Assembly (NCBI RefSeq): GCF_042679605.1
Contig: NZ_JBHTMU010000020.1
Location: 1-64,000, forward strand
From: Litorisediminicola beolgyonensis
GTDB lineage: Bacteria > Pseudomonadota > Alphaproteobacteria > Rhodobacterales > Rhodobacteraceae
DNA length: 64,000 nucleotides
Direction: 5' to 3'
The notes beneath the pieces are model-generated. The model was given only the letters and a program-made list of their open reading frames with translations. It was not told the DNA's origin and ran no database searches. The position numbers and the translations under genes were made by a program. This document shows, in pieces, positions 44,832 to 53,137 of this stretch (its first letter is position 1; each line of letters begins with the position of its first letter).

Positions 44832-45515
44832 ATGCCCATCACCACCTGCATCTTCGACGCCTATGGCACGCTCTTTGACGTCTCTTCGGCCGCCCGCACC
44901 GCCGCCTCGGAACCGGGCCGCGAGGCGCTGGCCGACAAACTGGCCGCGCTCTCGCAGGACTGGCGGCTGAAGCAGCTGCAATACACCTGGCTCCGCGCGG
45001 TCACCGGCGATCACACGACGTTCTGGGAGGTCACCAAGGACGGACTCGACTGGGCCTTGGAAAACCAGGGCCTCGACGGCGACGCGGAGCTGCGCGAACG
45101 GCTCCTGGCGCTTTACTGGGAGCTCGAGGCCTACCCGGAGGTGCCGGGGATGCTGACCGCGCTGAAGGACGCGGGCAAGACCTGCGCGATCCTGTCGAAC
45201 GGCAATCCCGAGATGCTCGACGGCGCGGTCTCGTCGGCCGGGCTGGGCGAGCTTCTGGACGACGTGCTCTCGGTCGAGGACTGCGGCATCTTCAAACCGG
45301 CCTCGGCGGTCTACGATCTGGTGGAGGCGCGTTTCGGCTGCGCCCGCGACGAGGTGCTCTTCGTCTCCTCGAACGGTTGGGACGCGGCGGGGGCCGCGGG
45401 CTACGGCTTCACCACCGCCTGGGTCAATCGCGCGGGCGAGCCGGTCGACCGGATGCCCGCCCGGCCGCATCACCAGCTCACAGACCTCACCGCCATTCCG
45501 GAGATCGCGTCCTGA
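44832..45515 (+). CDS. Haloacid dehalogenase, type II
   Basis: This 227-residue HAD-superfamily hydrolase starts ITTCIFDAYGTLFDV, where the first Asp is the nucleophile, followed by SNGNPEML, GIFKPAS (catalytic Lys) and the VSSNGWDAAGA block that marks type II L-2-haloacid dehalogenases. It would convert L-2-haloacids to D-2-hydroxyacids, although some relatives have other substrates. The stop overlaps the next start as TGATG, so it is coupled to the alpha/beta hydrolase gene. Confidence 0.92.
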   Translation: MPITTCIFDAYGTLFDVSSAARTAASEPGREALADKLAALSQDWRLKQLQYTWLRAVTGDHTTFWEVTKDGLDWALENQGLDGDAELRERLLALYWELEAYPEVPGMLTALKDAGKTCAILSNGNPEMLDGAVSSAGLGELLDDVLSVEDCGIFKPASAVYDLVEARFGCARDEVLFVSSNGWDAAGAAGYGFTTAWVNRAGEPVDRMPARPHHQLTDLTAIPEIAS

Positions 45516-46333
45516 TGCCCAATTTCACCACCTCCGATGGCCTGTCGCTGCATTACACCGACGAGGGCACCGGCCTGCCGCTTCTCTGCCTGGCCGGTCT
45601 CACCCGCGACGGGCGGGATTTCGAATATGTCGCGCCGCATCTCTCAGGAGTCCGGCTGATCCGGCTCGACTATCGCGGGCGCGGCCAGTCGGACTGGGGC
45701 GATCACGGCACCTACACCATCCCGGTCGAGGGCCGCGACGCGGTGGAGCTTCTGAACCATCTCGGGCTCGAGCGCGCGGCGGTGCTCGGGACCTCGCGCG
45801 GCGGCCTGATCTCGATGGTGCTGGCGGCGACGGTCAAGGACCGGCTGATGGGCGTGGCGCTGAACGATATCGGCCCCGAGATCGCCGAGGCCGGTCTCAA
45901 GGTGATCCGCGACTACATCGGCAAGAACCCACCGTGGAAAAGCTATGAAGAGGCCGCCGGGGGTGGCGCGCGCCTGCCCGGCTTCGCCAATGTCCCGCCC
46001 GAGCGCTGGGACGAGGAAGCGCGGAAGCTCTACCGCGAGGGACAGGACGGGCTCGTCATCCCCTACGATCCGAAGCTCCGCGATGCTGTGCTCGAGGCCG
46101 GGGCGCAGCCCGCGCCGGATCTCTGGCCGCTCTTCGATGCGCTGGCCGAGCTGCCGCTCTGCACCATTCGCGGGGCCAATTCGAACCTTCTGAGCGAGGC
46201 GACCTTCGCCGCGATGCAGGCACGCCGTCCCGACATGATCGCGGCGACCGTTCCCGACCGCGGCCACATCCCCTTCCTCGACGAGCCCGAGGCGCTGGAC
46301 GCGCTCCAGCGCTGGCTCGCCCTGATGCGCTGA
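45515..46333 (+). CDS. Alpha/beta-fold hydrolase
   Basis: This 272-residue enzyme has the nucleophile elbow GTSRGGLI, an acidic residue in the second half, and the catalytic histidine in DRGHIPFLDEPEAL. The GRGQSDWG motif after strand 4 is typical of the family. Substrate is unknown: an ester, lactone or C-C hydrolase are all possible. It is translationally coupled to the haloacid dehalogenase gene upstream and followed by a PLP-enzyme gene 14 bp later. Confidence 0.88.
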   Translation: MPNFTTSDGLSLHYTDEGTGLPLLCLAGLTRDGRDFEYVAPHLSGVRLIRLDYRGRGQSDWGDHGTYTIPVEGRDAVELLNHLGLERAAVLGTSRGGLISMVLAATVKDRLMGVALNDIGPEIAEAGLKVIRDYIGKNPPWKSYEEAAGGGARLPGFANVPPERWDEEARKLYREGQDGLVIPYDPKLRDAVLEAGAQPAPDLWPLFDALAELPLCTIRGANSNLLSEATFAAMQARRPDMIAATVPDRGHIPFLDEPEALDALQRWLALMR

Positions 46334-46347
46334 GAAGGACCGGCGCG

Positions 46348-47316
46348 GTGGATATCGCCACGGTCCGCAGGGCGGCGGAGCGGCTTGACGGCGTGGTCCG
46401 CCGCACCCCGCTCCTGTCCTCGCCCTTTCTCGACGAGATCGCGGGACGGCGAGTGCATGTGAAGGCCGAATGTCTCCAGCATACCGGCAGCTTCAAGTTC
46501 CGCGGCGCATGGTCGGCCCTGACCGCCCTCGACGAGGAGACCCGCGCCCGGGGCATCCTCGCCTATTCCTCGGGCAATCATGCGCAAGGCGTGGCCGAGG
46601 CCGCGCGGCGGCTGGGTGTTCCGTCGGTGATCGTGATGCCCACGGACGCGCCCGCCCTGAAGATCGCCAATACCCGGGCGCTCGGAGCCGAGGTCGTTCT
46701 CTACGACCGGACCTCGGAGGACCGCGAGGCGATCGGCGCGCGGCTTGCCGCCGAGCGGGGCCTTGCGCTGGTGAAGCCCTATGACGATCCGCAGGTGATC
46801 GCGGGCCAGGCGAGCTGCGGGCTGGAGATCGCGGACCAGACGGCGGCGCTGGGGATCGCGGAGGCCGATGTCCTGGTCTGCTGCGGCGGTGGTGGGCTCT
46901 CGGCCGGGATCGCGCTGGCGCTCGAAGCGGACGCTCCGGGTTTGCGCCTGCGCACGGTCGAGCCGGAGGGGTTCGACGATGTCGCCCGGTCGCTCGCCAG
47001 CGGCACGCGGGAACGCAATGCAAAGACGACCGGATCGCTCTGCGATGCGATCCTCACGCCCTCCCCCGGCGAGCTGACCTTTCCCATCCTTTCGCGCCTC
47101 GCCGGTCCCGGGCTTGTCGTCTCGGACGAGGACGCGCTGCGCGCCGTGGCGCTTGCCTGGCAGCGGCTGAAGATCGTCGCCGAACCCGGTGGCGCGGTGG
47201 CGCTCGCGGCGGCGCTCTTTCACGGCGATCGGATCGAGGGCGATGATGTGATCGTCACGGTGTCGGGCGGCAATATCGACCAGGCGGTCTTTGCCCGCGC
47301 GCTCGCGACGCTCTGA
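46348..47316 (+). CDS. Threonine dehydratase / serine racemase-like PLP enzyme
   Basis: This 322-residue fold-type II PLP enzyme has the Schiff-base lysine in GSFKFRGAW, the phosphate-binding loop region SSGNHAQGVA and CGGGGLSAG. It lacks the C-terminal ACT regulatory domain of biosynthetic threonine deaminase, so it is a catabolic threonine/serine dehydratase or a serine racemase-type enzyme. The start is GTG. It ends three bases from the convergent MATE gene. Confidence 0.9.
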   Translation: MDIATVRRAAERLDGVVRRTPLLSSPFLDEIAGRRVHVKAECLQHTGSFKFRGAWSALTALDEETRARGILAYSSGNHAQGVAEAARRLGVPSVIVMPTDAPALKIANTRALGAEVVLYDRTSEDREAIGARLAAERGLALVKPYDDPQVIAGQASCGLEIADQTAALGIAEADVLVCCGGGGLSAGIALALEADAPGLRLRTVEPEGFDDVARSLASGTRERNAKTTGSLCDAILTPSPGELTFPILSRLAGPGLVVSDEDALRAVALAWQRLKIVAEPGGAVALAAALFHGDRIEGDDVIVTVSGGNIDQAVFARALATL

Positions 47317-47318
47317 TC

Positions 47319-48632
47319 TCAGGCCGGTCCCGCCGCGCGTTCGAGCGCCGGGTAGCGCCAGCCGAGAAGCGCGCCGCGATAGAGAAAGCTCAGGATCAGC
47401 GCCGCCCAGAGCCCGTGATTGCCGTAAAGCGGCATCAGGAGCGCGGCGGTCGCGAAATAGGCGATGGCCGAGAGGATCATCATGTTGCGCATGTCGCCGG
47501 TGCGCGTGGCGCCGATGAAGATGCCGTCGAGCATCCAGGACGCGAGCCCCGCCAAGGGCGCGATCACCATCCAGGGCAGGAAGGCGCGCGCGGCGGCGTT
47601 CACCTCCCGGGCCTCGGACATGATCTCGATGGCGAGCGGCCCGAAGAGCAGAAAGCTGAGGCTCAAGAGGAGATTGCAGGCGAGCCCCCAGCCCGAGGTC
47701 AGAAGCGCCGAGCGGCGGAGCGCGGCACGGTCGCGGGCGCCGATCGCACCGCCGACCAGCGCCTCGGCGGCAAAGGCGAAGCCGTCGAGCGCGTAGCCGG
47801 TCACGTAGAGGAATTGCAGCAGGATCTGGTTCGCCGCCAGCGACACGTCGCCGAAGCGCGCGCCGAACATCATGAAGGACAGGAAGATCGACTGCAGCGC
47901 GGCGGTGCGGATCAGGATGTCGCCGTTCACCTGCGCCATGCGGATCAGCCGCACCCGGTCCATGACGCGCGGCCAGTCCCGCCAGGACGGGTGCCGGAAG
48001 GCGCTCCGGCAGAGCCAGAGGCCGAGCGCCAGCGCCGTCCACTCGGCAAGGAAGGTGGCCGCGGCGACACCCTCGATCCCCCAGTCGAGCCCGAGGACGA
48101 ACCACAGGTCGAGCCCCATGTTCAGCCCGTTCATCCAGAGCTGCAGGACAAGCACCGCGCGGGTGCGCTCGGCGGCGATCAGCCAGCCGATGATGCCGTA
48201 AAGCGCGATGGCCGCGGGCGCGGACCAGACGCGGATGGTCATGTAGGCGCGGGCCAGCCCCTCGACCTCGTCGCTCGCGGGCGAGACCGCGAAGGCCGCG
48301 CGAAAGAGGAGCGTCTGCAGCGCGATCAGCGCGAGTCCCGCGGCGAGACCGATCAGGATGACCCGCGTCAGGATCGCGGCGACCTCGGCACGGTTGCCCT
48401 CGCCCCGCGCCTGCGCCGCGAGCCCGGTCGTGCCCATCCGCAGGAAACCGAACACCCAGTAGATCGCCGTCAGGATCACCGAGCCGAGGCCGACGGCGGC
48501 GATGGGCGCGGCCTCGCCCAGCTGCCCGACCACGCCGGTATCGACGATGCCGAGGATCGGCACCGTGGCGTGGCTCAGCACCACCGGCAGCGCGATGGCG
48601 AGCACCCGGCGGTGGGTGACGGGCTGGCTCAC
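47319..48632 (-). CDS. MATE-family multidrug efflux transporter
   Basis: This 437-residue protein has twelve hydrophobic segments in two homologous halves and the N-terminal segment VLSHATVPILGIVDTGVVG typical of the DinF branch of the MATE family. It exports cationic compounds or metabolites in exchange for Na+ or H+. It is followed upstream, on the same strand, by two thioesterase genes with a 4-bp gap. The DinF-type assignment is tentative. Confidence 0.9.
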   Translation of the reverse strand: MSQPVTHRRVLAIALPVVLSHATVPILGIVDTGVVGQLGEAAPIAAVGLGSVILTAIYWVFGFLRMGTTGLAAQARGEGNRAEVAAILTRVILIGLAAGLALIALQTLLFRAAFAVSPASDEVEGLARAYMTIRVWSAPAAIALYGIIGWLIAAERTRAVLVLQLWMNGLNMGLDLWFVLGLDWGIEGVAAATFLAEWTALALGLWLCRSAFRHPSWRDWPRVMDRVRLIRMAQVNGDILIRTAALQSIFLSFMMFGARFGDVSLAANQILLQFLYVTGYALDGFAFAAEALVGGAIGARDRAALRRSALLTSGWGLACNLLLSLSFLLFGPLAIEIMSEAREVNAAARAFLPWMVIAPLAGLASWMLDGIFIGATRTGDMRNMMILSAIAYFATAALLMPLYGNHGLWAALILSFLYRGALLGWRYPALERAAGPA

Positions 48633-48636
48633 GCGG

Positions 48637-49146
48637 TTACTGGTCGCGCGACGGCATCAGGAAATGCGCCGAGGCCTCGGCGATGGGCCGGTCGCGGTTG
48701 TCCTGCCACGCCGTGACCTTGACGCTGGCGTAGCGGCGGCCCGAGCGGGTGACATGCGCGCGCGCATAGGCATCGCGCGGCAGGCCCGAGCGGAGGTAAT
48801 CGGTGGTGAAGTCGATGGTCTTCGGCAGGCGCGGCAGCTTTCCGGCCTCGAGCGAGGCCAGTTCCAGCGCGCCCGACTCGATATCCTCCCAGAGCCACTG
48901 GTAGCTCAGCGACACCAGCGCCGTGACCTCGAGAAAGGCCGCCGTCACCCCGCCATGGATCGCGGGCAGGATCGGATTGCCGATCAGGTCGTCGCGAAAC
49001 GGCAGAACGGCGGTCAGCTCGTCGCCCCGGCGATCGAACTGGATGCCCATGAAGGCGATATAGGGCACGCCCTCGGCCAGGGCGCGCAGCGCGGCGTCGC
49101 GGCGTTGCTTGACGACGGCGACGGGTTCCGGGGTCGGACGGCTCAT
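48637..49146 (-). CDS. PaaI-family (hotdog) thioesterase
   Basis: This 169-residue hotdog-fold protein has the PaaI-type active-site segment GNPILPAIHGGVTAAFLEV followed by IDFTTDYLRSGLPRD. Such enzymes hydrolyse acyl- or aryl-CoA thioesters. It overlaps the second thioesterase gene by ATGA (49143-49146), and the two are distinct paralogues probably acting as a heteromeric pair or on different acyl groups. It is followed by the MATE gene. Confidence 0.88.
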   Translation of the reverse strand: MSRPTPEPVAVVKQRRDAALRALAEGVPYIAFMGIQFDRRGDELTAVLPFRDDLIGNPILPAIHGGVTAAFLEVTALVSLSYQWLWEDIESGALELASLEAGKLPRLPKTIDFTTDYLRSGLPRDAYARAHVTRSGRRYASVKVTAWQDNRDRPIAEASAHFLMPSRDQ

Positions 49147-49568
49147 CGCGGCTGCTCCACGGTGAAGGCGCCGGTCGCGGTGGCGACCGGATTTTCGCGG
49201 TCGTCGTCGAAGGCGGTGGCGCGCACGAAGGCGACGGTGCGGGTGATATGGGTGCAGCGCGCCTCGGCGAGGATCGTCTGGCCAGGCCGGGCCGCGCGCA
49301 TGTAGTCGATGCGCAGGTCGATCGTGGCGGTGCCGCCCGGCGCGTCGGGATGGCTCATCACGCAGGCCCCGCCGCAGGTGTCCATCAGCGCCGAGACCGC
49401 GCCGCCATGGATCACGCCCGTCTGCGGATCGCCGATCAGGCGCGGATCGTAGGGCATCGCGATCCGCGCGTACCCGTCGCCGATCTCCTCGATCGACATG
49501 CCGAGGGCCCGGGCGTGGGGGATCGACTGGATGAACTGCTCCGCGATCCGGGTCTTGTCGGCGGCCAT
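49143..49568 (-). CDS. PaaI-family (hotdog) thioesterase
   Basis: This 141-residue hotdog thioesterase has the segment TGVIHGGAVSALMDTCGGAC and TIDLRIDYMRAARPG of the PaaI family. The ATG at 49566-49568 is preceded by GGAGGTGCCG, better than an ATG five codons earlier. It is the first gene of the thioesterase-thioesterase-MATE unit and overlaps its paralogue by ATGA. It is a candidate for releasing free acids from CoA in a region with many CoA enzymes. Confidence 0.9.
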   Translation of the reverse strand: MAADKTRIAEQFIQSIPHARALGMSIEEIGDGYARIAMPYDPRLIGDPQTGVIHGGAVSALMDTCGGACVMSHPDAPGGTATIDLRIDYMRAARPGQTILAEARCTHITRTVAFVRATAFDDDRENPVATATGAFTVEQPR

Positions 49569-49694
49569 CGGCACCTCCTGCATTGTTCGGCGCCTTTATG
49601 CGCCCGGCTGCCGGACGGGTGCAAGCCGGGCGGTGTTGCCGACGCCCGGAGCCCAGCCTATTGTCTGTGTCAGGCCCCTGCGGAGGACACCCCC

Positions 49695-50066
49695 ATGAGT
49701 GAGCGACGCCTCAGCTTCAAGGAGATGTGCGCCAAGTTCGACGTCACTCCGAGAACCCTGCGGTATTACGAGTATATCGAGCTTCTGCAACCGGAGCGCG
49801 ACGGGCGCGCGCGCTGGTACGGCCCGCGCGAGGTGGCGCGGATGACCCTGATCCTCAGGGGCCGCAAGTTTGGCTTCCAGCTCGAGGATATTCGCCAGTG
49901 GCTGCTGATCTACGAGCACGAGGGCAACGAGGCCCAGATGCGGGCGTGGATCGAGCTTGCCGACCGCCAGATGGACGAGCTGCGCGAGCAGCGCCGCCAG
50001 CTCGACGCGGCGATGGACGAGCTCTCGAAGCTCCGTGAAGAGGTCGCCACCACCCTCGGAGAGTGA
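49695..50066 (+). CDS. MerR-family transcriptional regulator (first of two)
   Basis: This 123-residue protein has an N-terminal MerR winged helix (FDVTPRTLRYYEYIELLQP, then ARMTLILRGRKFGFQLEDIRQ) and a C-terminal coiled-coil dimerisation helix, without a metal-binding loop. It closely resembles the MerR protein encoded at 50262, with the same RTLRxYE and LTLILRGxxFGFxLEDIRQ blocks, so the two are tandem paralogues. The closest named relatives are LiuR-type regulators of acyl-CoA catabolism. The start follows GGAGGACACC. Confidence 0.9.
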   Translation: MSERRLSFKEMCAKFDVTPRTLRYYEYIELLQPERDGRARWYGPREVARMTLILRGRKFGFQLEDIRQWLLIYEHEGNEAQMRAWIELADRQMDELREQRRQLDAAMDELSKLREEVATTLGE

Positions 50067-50182
50067 TCTCCGGGCACCGCGAGCGCCCTCCCCGACCGGC
50101 TTTTCCGCGTCAGAAAATTACCGATGACCCTGCGTCAGCTTGGGTGATCTTACGTCAGCGCAAAAGTGACGCGACGTATGAG

Positions 50183-50196
50183 TTACGTAAACGTAA
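50183..50196. promoter_or_regulatory. Candidate MerR-type operator upstream of the beta-oxidation operon
   Basis: TTACGT-AA-ACGTAA is a perfect palindrome-like inverted repeat in the 195-bp gap between the two MerR genes. Further ACGT-containing elements (TTACGTCAG, GACGCGACGTA) lie just upstream. From memory, LiuR-type regulators recognise ACGT-half-site palindromes; this match has not been checked against a curated motif. Confidence 0.55.
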
Positions 50197-50261
50197 TCCA
50201 TTCTTGTAAATCGACCCTGCAGCGCGGACATGCAGCGCATCCGCGATGAGGGCTTGATGAC

Positions 50262-50690
50262 ATGACCGACATGACCGACATGACTGACCAGACCGAAGAG
50301 ACGTTGAGCATCCGCGAAATGTGCGATGCGTTCGACGTCACGCCGCGCACGCTGCGCTTCTACGAGCAGAAGGAATTGCTGTTCCCGATCCGCCGGGGCC
50401 AGCGCCGTCTCTTCACCCGGCGCGACCGCGCCCGGCTGACGCTGATCCTGCGCGGCAAGCGCTTCGGCTTCAGCCTCGAGGACATCCGCCAGCTGCTCGA
50501 TCTCTACCACATGGGCGACCAGCAGCGCACGCAGCTCGCCCGTACCTACGACATGGCCAAGGACCGGCTCGGCGAGATGATCGCCCAGCGCGACGAGCTC
50601 AATTCCGCGATCTCCGAGCTTGAGGATCAGATCGCCTGGGTCGAGCGTATCCTGAACGCCCCCGCCGAGACCCAGAACGCCGCAGAATAA
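50262..50690 (+). CDS. MerR-family transcriptional regulator (second of two), probable beta-oxidation regulator
   Basis: This 142-residue MerR protein has the DNA-binding domain FDVTPRTLRFYEQKELLFP and LTLILRGKRFGFSLEDIRQLLDLY and a C-terminal coiled coil. It begins the operon that continues with an acyl-CoA dehydrogenase 19 bp downstream, so it probably regulates that operon and itself. Its N-terminus starts with three repeats of MTD (atg-acc-gac), so the true start could be any of three ATGs. Confidence 0.92.
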   Translation: MTDMTDMTDQTEETLSIREMCDAFDVTPRTLRFYEQKELLFPIRRGQRRLFTRRDRARLTLILRGKRFGFSLEDIRQLLDLYHMGDQQRTQLARTYDMAKDRLGEMIAQRDELNSAISELEDQIAWVERILNAPAETQNAAE

Positions 50691-50709
50691 TCCCAGGAGG
50701 ACCCCCGAC

Positions 50710-52491
50710 ATGCCGATCTACAATGCCCCCGTGAAGGACATGCAGTTCGTTCTGCACGATCTTCTCAAGATCGCCGAGACCGACATCCCCGGCTATGACG
50801 AGCTCGACCGCGAGACCACTCAGGCGATCCTCGAAGAGGCCGGCAAGCTCTCCGAGCAGGTGCTGGCGCCGCTGAACAAGGTCGGCGACGAACAGGGGTG
50901 CTCGCTCGAGAACGGCGTCGTCCGCACGCCCGAGGGCTTCGACGACGCCTACGAGCAGATGCGCGCAGGCGGCTGGATGGGCCTCGATGCCGATCCCGAA
51001 TATGGCGGCCAGGGCATGCCCTACCTGATGAACTGCGCCACCGGCGAGATGTTCGTCAGCTCGAACATGGCCTTCAACATGTACCAGGGCCTGACCCACG
51101 GCGCCTATTCGGCGATCCATGCGCATGCCTCCGACGAGCTCAAGGCCGTCTACCTGCCGAAGATGATCGACGGCGAATGGTCGGGCACCATGAACCTGAC
51201 CGAGCCCCATTGCGGCACCGATCTGGGCCTCATCCGCACCAAGGCCGAGCCGCAGGACGACGGCTCTTACGCCATCACCGGCTCGAAGATCTGGATCTCG
51301 GCGGGCGAGCATGACCTGTCGAAGAACATCATCCACCTGGTGCTCGCCAAGGTCCCCGGCGGCCCCGAGGGCGTGAAGGGCATCTCCCTCTTCATCGTGC
51401 CGAAATTCATGGTGAACGAGGATGGCAGCCTCGGCGACCGCAACGCGGTGTCCTGCGGCGGCCTCGAGAGCAAGATGGGCATCCACGGCAACGCCACCTG
51501 CGTGATGAACTATGACGGCGCCAAGGGCTTCCTCGTGGGCGAGCTGCACAAGGGCATGCGCGCGATGTTCACGATGATGAACGAAGCCCGTCTGGGCGTC
51601 GGCCTCCAGGGCTACGCGCAGGGCGTCGTCGCCTATCAGAACGCGCTGGCCTTCGCCCAGGAGCGCCTGCAGGGCCGGGCCGTCACCGGCGTCGCGGCAC
51701 CCGACAAGCCCGCCGACCCGATCATCGTGCATCCCGACGTGCGTCGGAACCTCCTGCACCAGAAGAGCTTCATCGAGGGCGCCCGCGCCTTCGCCTTCTG
51801 GGGCGCGATGATGATCGACCGCGCGCATCGCAACGAGGATGCCGCGGCCGAAGGCCTGATCTCGCTCCTGACGCCGGTCATCAAGGGCTTCCTGACCGAC
51901 AAGGGCTTCGAGACCACGGTGCTCGCGCAGCAGACGCTCGGCGGCTCGGGCTTCACCACCGAATGGGGTCTGGAGCAGTTCGTCCGCGACGCCCGGATCA
52001 CCATGATTTACGAGGGCACCAACGGCATCCAGTCGCTCGACCTCGTGGGCCGCAAGCTCGGCGCCGATGGCGGCAAGCATGTGATGGCCTTCTTCGAGCT
52101 GGTGAAAACCTTCATCGCCGAGACCAAAGGCGAGGACGAGGCGTTCGACCGCGATTTCCGCGAACCGCTGAAGGCCGCGTCGAAGGACCTGCAGGCGGCG
52201 GGGATGTTCTTCATGCAGCAAGGCATGAAGAACCCCAACGCGGCGCTCTCGGGCAGCTACGACTTCCTGCACCTCTTCGGCCATGTCTGCCTTGGCCTGA
52301 TGTGGGCGCAGATGGCGCGCGCGGCGCGGAAGTCGCTGGAGGCCGGCGCATCGGACGAAGCTTTCTACCGCACCAAGATCGCCACCGGACGCTACTACAT
52401 GGCGCGCCAGCTGCCCGCGACCGGGATGCATCTCAAGCGCATCGAGTCGGGTGCCGAGCCGGTGATGGAACTGGACGCGGCCAACTTCTGA
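50710..52491 (+). CDS. Acyl-CoA dehydrogenase, long (DmdC-like) type
   Basis: This 593-residue flavoenzyme is about 200 residues longer than classical acyl-CoA dehydrogenases. It has an extra N-terminal domain (MPIYNAPVKDMQFVLHDLL), the FAD-region motif MNLTEPHCGTDLGLIRTKAE, the catalytic EGTNGIQSLDLVGRKL segment and a C-terminal helical domain. The same layout occurs in DmdC, the methylmercaptopropionyl-CoA dehydrogenase, but the surrounding thiolase and FadJ genes suggest general fatty acyl-CoA oxidation. The operon follows a MerR gene. Confidence 0.93.
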   Translation: MPIYNAPVKDMQFVLHDLLKIAETDIPGYDELDRETTQAILEEAGKLSEQVLAPLNKVGDEQGCSLENGVVRTPEGFDDAYEQMRAGGWMGLDADPEYGGQGMPYLMNCATGEMFVSSNMAFNMYQGLTHGAYSAIHAHASDELKAVYLPKMIDGEWSGTMNLTEPHCGTDLGLIRTKAEPQDDGSYAITGSKIWISAGEHDLSKNIIHLVLAKVPGGPEGVKGISLFIVPKFMVNEDGSLGDRNAVSCGGLESKMGIHGNATCVMNYDGAKGFLVGELHKGMRAMFTMMNEARLGVGLQGYAQGVVAYQNALAFAQERLQGRAVTGVAAPDKPADPIIVHPDVRRNLLHQKSFIEGARAFAFWGAMMIDRAHRNEDAAAEGLISLLTPVIKGFLTDKGFETTVLAQQTLGGSGFTTEWGLEQFVRDARITMIYEGTNGIQSLDLVGRKLGADGGKHVMAFFELVKTFIAETKGEDEAFDRDFREPLKAASKDLQAAGMFFMQQGMKNPNAALSGSYDFLHLFGHVCLGLMWAQMARAARKSLEAGASDEAFYRTKIATGRYYMARQLPATGMHLKRIESGAEPVMELDAANF

Positions 52492-52543
52492 GCGGAAGGT
52501 GCGCGGGAGACCGCGCACCCCACCCTGTCCGAAGAGAGAGCCC

Positions 52544-52756
52544 ATGCCGAAACGCTTCCGCCTGACCCGCCGATTTCCCGTCGCGATGACCGAGGACGGC
52601 TACCGCCGCCTCAAGCGCTTCGCGGCGGAGGCGGGTCTCGACGAGGGCGAGGCGCTGAGCTTTCTTTTCGAACATTTCGACAGCGTCACCGATGACGAGG
52701 CGCTGGGACACCGGCTGCGGCTCTTCAATGCCGAGCTCGACAGCCGCAAGCGCTGA
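52544..52756 (+). CDS. Small conserved-context protein (70 residues), unknown function
   Basis: This 70-residue basic protein (MPKRFRLTRRFPVAMTEDGY) has an RRLKRFAAEAGLDEGEALSFL segment resembling a ribbon-helix-helix-like or small helical domain. The start follows GAGAGAGCCC. It lies in the beta-oxidation operon between the acyl-CoA dehydrogenase and the repeat element. I recognise no family; a small regulator or a partner of the dehydrogenase are both conceivable. Confidence 0.65.
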   Translation: MPKRFRLTRRFPVAMTEDGYRRLKRFAAEAGLDEGEALSFLFEHFDSVTDDEALGHRLRLFNAELDSRKR

Positions 52757-52850
52757 GACGACGCGCGGCGCTTTGGGAGGAGCGATGCGACAGGCAACCC
52801 GAACCGCGACCGCTTTTGCCCGGCGCCGTGCCCAGGGCAGAGCGCGTGCT

Positions 52851-53095
52851 GCGTATTTGGAAAAAGAAGAAGCAGCACCGGGGTGCGCCCAACGGGTCGC
52901 GTCCCGGCCTGCCCCGATACGTGCGCACGATGCCGGGCCGTCGCGGGATTTACCCTGTGACCGGGCGGCGCGCCGCTTCTCCTTTTGCGGTCATCGGCTC
53001 GCCAGCCTGTACCGCGGAACCAGCCTAAATGGCGGCGCATTAATCCTCGGTTACCAGCCGCGCCCTCTCTGCGTTTCTTCTTTTTCCAAATACGC
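52851..53095. repeat. 245-bp element bounded by perfect 21-bp inverted repeats
   Basis: The left end (52851-52871, beginning GCGTATTTGGAAAAAGAA) and right end (53075-53095, containing TTCTTTTTCCAAATACGC) are perfect 21-bp inverted repeats. The interior has no convincing gene and no transposase. A solo copy lies at 27635. No target-site duplication is evident next to the ends. It interrupts the gap between two operon genes, and reading through it in any frame yields spurious phenylalanine- or lysine-rich peptides. Confidence 0.85.
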
Positions 53096-53137
53096 ATCCC
53101 GACGCGACCCAAATCCCGCAACGAAAGGCAGGCGCTC

